From Planctomycetales bacterium 10988 (lineage in GTDB: Bacteria > Planctomycetota > Planctomycetia > Pirellulales > Pb10988): a DNA stretch of 64,000 nt. Position numbers and translations under genes: made by a program. Below the pieces are notes generated by a model. That model was not told the DNA's origin. It saw only the letters and a program-made list of their open reading frames with translations, and ran no database searches. Numbering within the stretch: the stretch's first letter is position 1; every line of letters begins with the position of its first letter. Location of the stretch: positions 2,818,709-2,882,708 of the forward strand of contig CP043547.1 of assembly GCA_009664345.1 (NCBI GenBank), written 5' to 3'. Shown in pieces: positions 61,266-64,000 of this stretch.

Positions 61266-62159
61266 GTGTCAAATCCGGATGAAACCAAGCCTGAATCCGA
61301 TGCTGTGGAAGAACGTGAACTGCTGGACCAAGACGCAACCTCTGATGAAGAGGATTCTGCGGATGAAGCTCCTGTAGTTGAGACGGATTCTCCGGAAACA
61401 CCACCCTCGCAAAGCCTGGGGGTAACTGGTTCCTTGGCGGATGTCACGCCTCCCGAACCTCCTCCAGCGGAAGAGCCCGCTACCGAAGAGTCTCCCGAAG
61501 GAGAAGCCGGCGAAGCAAGCGACGAAGAAGCTACCGAGGGAGAAGAAAGCGAAGAAGCCGCTCCGCTGAGTGCCTCTGAACTCGTCGCTTCGGTGAAAAA
61601 AACACAAGAGGAAGAAGAGGAATCCGGCTTCAACTGGTATATCCTCAAAGTCCAAAGCAACCGCGAAAACAGTGTTCGCGATGCTCTATTAAAGCGAGTG
61701 AAAATTCACGGGCTGGAAGAATTCTTCGGGGATATCATCGTCCCTGTGGAAAGCGTCACCGAGTTTAGTAAGAACGGGAAGAAACGAACGGTCAAGCGAA
61801 AGCTTTATCCTGGCTATATTGTCGTCAACATGGAAATCAACGATGACACGTGGTTCCTTGTTCGCGAAACGCCGGGCATTGGCGACTTCACCGGAGCAGG
61901 CGGAAAACCTGTCCCGATGCGTCCTCAAGAAATTGACCGAATTCTTCACACACAACGGCCTGACGATGTACAGCGGCCTGCTGTGAAATTTAATTTTGAT
62001 GCCGGGAGCCGGGTCAAGATTATTGATGGAACCTTCCAAAATTTCGAAGGCGATGTGGAAAGTATTGATGAAACGACCGGCCGCGTGACCGTGGTCATTA
62101 CGATTTTCAATCGGTCAACCCCGGTCGAGTTGGAACATTGGCAACTAGAAACGCTCTAA
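61266..62159 (+). CDS. nusG: Transcription termination/antitermination factor NusG with a long acidic N-terminus
   Basis: 297 residues from a GTG, against about 180 usual. The first ~115 residues are an acidic, Pro/Glu/Ser-rich, presumably disordered extension (EDSADEAPVVETD, EEPATEESPEGEAGEA). The NGN domain starts near residue 118 (GFNWYILKVQSNRENSVRDAL) with FGDIIVPVESVTEF, KRKLYPGYIVVNME and FTGAGGKPVPM. The KOW domain is at the end (GSRVKIIDGTFQNFEGDVESID, ending ELEHWQLETL). Binds RNA polymerase and Rho or S10. Next gene is rplK, the usual partner order. Confidence 0.95.
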   Translation: MSNPDETKPESDAVEERELLDQDATSDEEDSADEAPVVETDSPETPPSQSLGVTGSLADVTPPEPPPAEEPATEESPEGEAGEASDEEATEGEESEEAAPLSASELVASVKKTQEEEEESGFNWYILKVQSNRENSVRDALLKRVKIHGLEEFFGDIIVPVESVTEFSKNGKKRTVKRKLYPGYIVVNMEINDDTWFLVRETPGIGDFTGAGGKPVPMRPQEIDRILHTQRPDDVQRPAVKFNFDAGSRVKIIDGTFQNFEGDVESIDETTGRVTVVITIFNRSTPVELEHWQLETL

Positions 62160-62287
62160 GCATCTTCACTCTATTAGATAAGTGCAATCCGCTGGAGTCC
62201 TTCTCGCTTCCCTGCCTGACCTTGTTCCCGCTTCGGTTTGGTTCACTGCCTCAACCCCTTCATTGTGCAACTTGAGATTAAGTAACG

Positions 62288-62713
62288 ATGGCTAAACAAT
62301 TTGTCGCTTCTGTAAAATTTGAAATCCCCGGTGGGCAGGCCACTCCGGCTCCTCCGGTGGGTACCAACTTAGGTAAGCACGGGATTAACCTTGCTGGATT
62401 CGTACAACAATTCAACGATCGTACCCGAGAAGCCAATGGAATGCCGATTCCGGTGGTTGTCTCGATCTTCAACGATCGTAGCTTTGAATTTGTCACCAAA
62501 AGCCCCCCGGCCGCGGCCCTCTTGAAGAAGGCTGCCAAAATCGCCAAAGGCTCCGGCGTGCCCAACCGTGACAAAGTCGGAAAAGTCACGCAAGCGGACC
62601 TCGAAGAGATTGTCAAAATGAAAATGGACGATCTCAACGCCCGCGACGTCGAACATGCCAAGCGCATGATTGCCGGCACCGCCCGCAGTATGGGGCTGGT
62701 TGTCGAAGGATAG
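62288..62713 (+). CDS. rplK: 50S ribosomal protein L11
   Basis: 141 residues, normal length. N-terminal [33 protein letters not shown] with the proline-rich P-P-V-G-x-x-[27 protein letters not shown] and a C-terminal domain ending [23 protein letters not shown]. Binds 23S rRNA at the GTPase centre. Followed by a terminator-like hairpin before rplA. Confidence 0.97.
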   Translation: MAKQFVASVKFEIPGGQATPAPPVGTNLGKHGINLAGFVQQFNDRTREANGMPIPVVVSIFNDRSFEFVTKSPPAAALLKKAAKIAKGSGVPNRDKVGKVTQADLEEIVKMKMDDLNARDVEHAKRMIAGTARSMGLVVEG

Positions 62714-62726
62714 TTCGCTATCCAAC

Positions 62727-62791
62727 CGAGGAAGCTTTTCAAAACTTCCTCGCTACGGAAAACAGTTGTGGACTTGTCTTCAACTGTTTTT
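62727..62791 (+). promoter_or_regulatory. Two hairpins between rplK and rplA, second terminator-like
   Basis: First hairpin: GAGGAAG/CTTCCTC (62728-62751). Second: AAAACAGTTG/CAACTGTTTT ending in T5 (62759-62791), of terminator type but with an AT-rich stem, possibly a partial terminator or attenuator that lowers rplA relative to rplK. Confidence 0.5.
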
Positions 62792-62861
62792 GCCGTTGGG
62801 AGAGTACCCGTCGGAGGGACTCGTTCGCACCAAGGTATCGATTAAGAAAGTATGTTTGTCC

Positions 62862-63545
62862 ATGCCAAAAAGATCAAAACGTTTTCGGAAGATGGAGGAG
62901 ATGCTCCAAGAAAAAGAGCTCCCTCTTGCTGTTCCGGAAGCTGTCAGTCTGCTCAAAGCTTGGGATACCACCAAGTTTGATCAGACCGTGGAACTCAGCT
63001 TCCGTTTGGGGATTGATCCCCGCCAAGCCGATCAGATGGTCCGTGGTTCGGTAGTCTTGCCGAATGGGATTGGAAAGAGTCTTCGCGTGGTTGTCTTCGC
63101 CAAAGGCGACAAAGCTACCGAAGCCCAAGAAGCCGGAGCCGATGAAGTTGGCGCTGAAGAATTGCAACAAAAAATCAAGGACGGCTGGCTCGACTTTGAT
63201 GTCTGTATTGCAACACCGGATATGATGGCCCTCGTCAGTCCGCTCGGTCGAACGCTTGGTCCGCGGGGCTTGATGCCGAATCCGCGTGCCGGGACGCTCA
63301 CCATGGAAGTCGCCAAAGTCGTCGGGGAATACAAATCCGGGAAGGTAGAATTTCGGAATAACAAAGAAGGCGTCCTGCATGGGATCGTCGGCAAGATGAG
63401 CTTTGATGAACAAAAGCTGGTTGAAAATGTCGAAGCCTTCATCAAGCACATTCAAAGCTTGAAGCCAAACAGTTTGAAAGGCCACTATTTCCGTAGCGTC
63501 TACCTGACAGCCACGATGGCCCCCGGGATTCAAATCTCGGCCTAA
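62862..63545 (+). CDS. rplA: 50S ribosomal protein L1
   Basis: 227 residues. The ATG at 62862 is used; the frame is open to 62670 inside rplK but that part is not ribosomal. Signatures: [52 protein letters not shown]-like [32 protein letters not shown], and [24 protein letters not shown]. Binds 23S rRNA L1 stalk and, in many bacteria, its own mRNA. Confidence 0.96.
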   Translation: MPKRSKRFRKMEEMLQEKELPLAVPEAVSLLKAWDTTKFDQTVELSFRLGIDPRQADQMVRGSVVLPNGIGKSLRVVVFAKGDKATEAQEAGADEVGAEELQQKIKDGWLDFDVCIATPDMMALVSPLGRTLGPRGLMPNPRAGTLTMEVAKVVGEYKSGKVEFRNNKEGVLHGIVGKMSFDEQKLVENVEAFIKHIQSLKPNSLKGHYFRSVYLTATMAPGIQISA

Positions 63546-63666
63546 TTCCAGGTCGTTGAAAACATCCCGTACAAATTCAATTAGAAAATTCTTATCCCTC
63601 CTTTGTTTTAGGGAAATTGGTCTCTAAGACATTTGGCCCGCCTCTGAGGAGCGGTTGGTTAGCGTT

Positions 63667-64000
63667 ATGAGTAAATATGTAAAAGGTCTCATCATTGACC
63701 ACTTCCGGGACCGTCTCCAAGACGTGGAAAACGCCCTGGTGGTGAATGTGTCTGGGATCGATGCCAATGTCAATAACGAATTGCGGCATCGGTTACGCGA
63801 AAAACAGATCGAACTGTTGGTCATTAAAAATAGTCTGGCACGTAAGGCATTCAAAGAAACGCCTCTTTTCCCCTCCGTCGATGGCCTGACCGGCCCTTCG
63901 GCACTAGTCTGGGGTGGTGAAGATATCGTTTCGGTTGCCAAAGAAATCACGAAGATTGCCGAAGACGACCATTTCAAACCGTTTGAAATTCGTGGTGGTG
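63667..64000 (+). CDS. rplJ: 50S ribosomal protein L10, 3' partial
   Basis: The first 111 codons of L10: YVKGLIIDHFRDRLQDVENALVVNVSGIDANVNNELRHRLREKQIELLVIKNSLARKAFKE, then PSALVWGGEDIVSVAKEITKIAED. The window ends before the C-terminal helix that binds L7/L12. The 121-base space after rplA would be the usual place of an L10 leader; a CCGC/GCGG stem is seen but not enough to annotate one. Confidence 0.94.
   Translation, partial: MSKYVKGLIIDHFRDRLQDVENALVVNVSGIDANVNNELRHRLREKQIELLVIKNSLARKAFKETPLFPSVDGLTGPSALVWGGEDIVSVAKEITKIAEDDHFKPFEIRGG

Overview
The window looks like a chromosomal segment of a member of the Planctomycetota, probably a Pirellulales-type marine or freshwater organism. The evidence is the density of secreted sulfatases, a cytochrome-c/DUF1587-DUF1592-DUF1588-DUF1585 protein next to a Tat-exported DUF1552 protein, small membrane proteins starting with an NPF(D/E)PP motif, FG-GAP repeat proteins, and long spaced genes with many signal peptides. 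All of this is inferred from protein motifs; no 16S gene is present.

Layout. 0-13 kb: the 3' end of an FG-GAP surface protein, a Gfo/Idh/MocA oxidoreductase, two AT-rich immunity-like genes, two tandem prepilin-like genes with matching promoters, a DUF726 hydrolase, a coiled-coil protein, a DUF4303 gene framed by repeats, two glycosyltransferases and a GH5-type glycosidase. About 1.5 kb without convincing genes follows, then a cellulose-synthase-like glycosyltransferase. Its PilZ domain runs into a second reading frame (PilZ end, membrane segment, TPR) at a tract of nine G. 18-34 kb: a polysaccharide-degradation island with four sulfatases, a GH43-like enzyme, a parallel beta-helix protein, a PhyH-type dioxygenase, a sugar isomerase-like protein, and the DUF1592/DUF1552 pair. 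34-44 kb: a zinc metalloprotease, an APH-like kinase, a DsbD-type thiol reductase, purM, and two adjacent genes that match the two halves of the cyanobacterial arginine dihydrolase/ornithine cyclodeaminase AgrE. 44-48 kb: an AT-rich accessory patch with a leucine-rich-repeat gene broken by an IS5-family element, and a tight cluster of six small single-span membrane proteins, four of them homologous. 48-56 kb: a methyltransferase-like protein, a glycosidase-like propeller, a VOC protein, a GlmU-like nucleotidyltransferase, birA, a DUF3891 protein and an exported protein. 56-64 kb: a multi-HTH sigma-70 factor, then the conserved translation block tRNA-Thr, tRNA-Tyr, tRNA-Gly, tRNA-Thr, tuf, tRNA-Trp, secE, nusG, rplK, rplA, rplJ (cut off by the window end).

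The most unusual signals are: (1) a dispersed 12-bp palindromic motif AAAASYRSTTTT with eleven exact copies and at least two near copies, ten of the exact ones in the first 34 kb, clustering at starts and ends of secreted-protein genes and especially in the sulfatase island; (2) the G9 tract that splits the cellulose-synthase-like PilZ domain; (3) the six-gene cluster of small membrane proteins with a shared, unrecognised extracytoplasmic domain.
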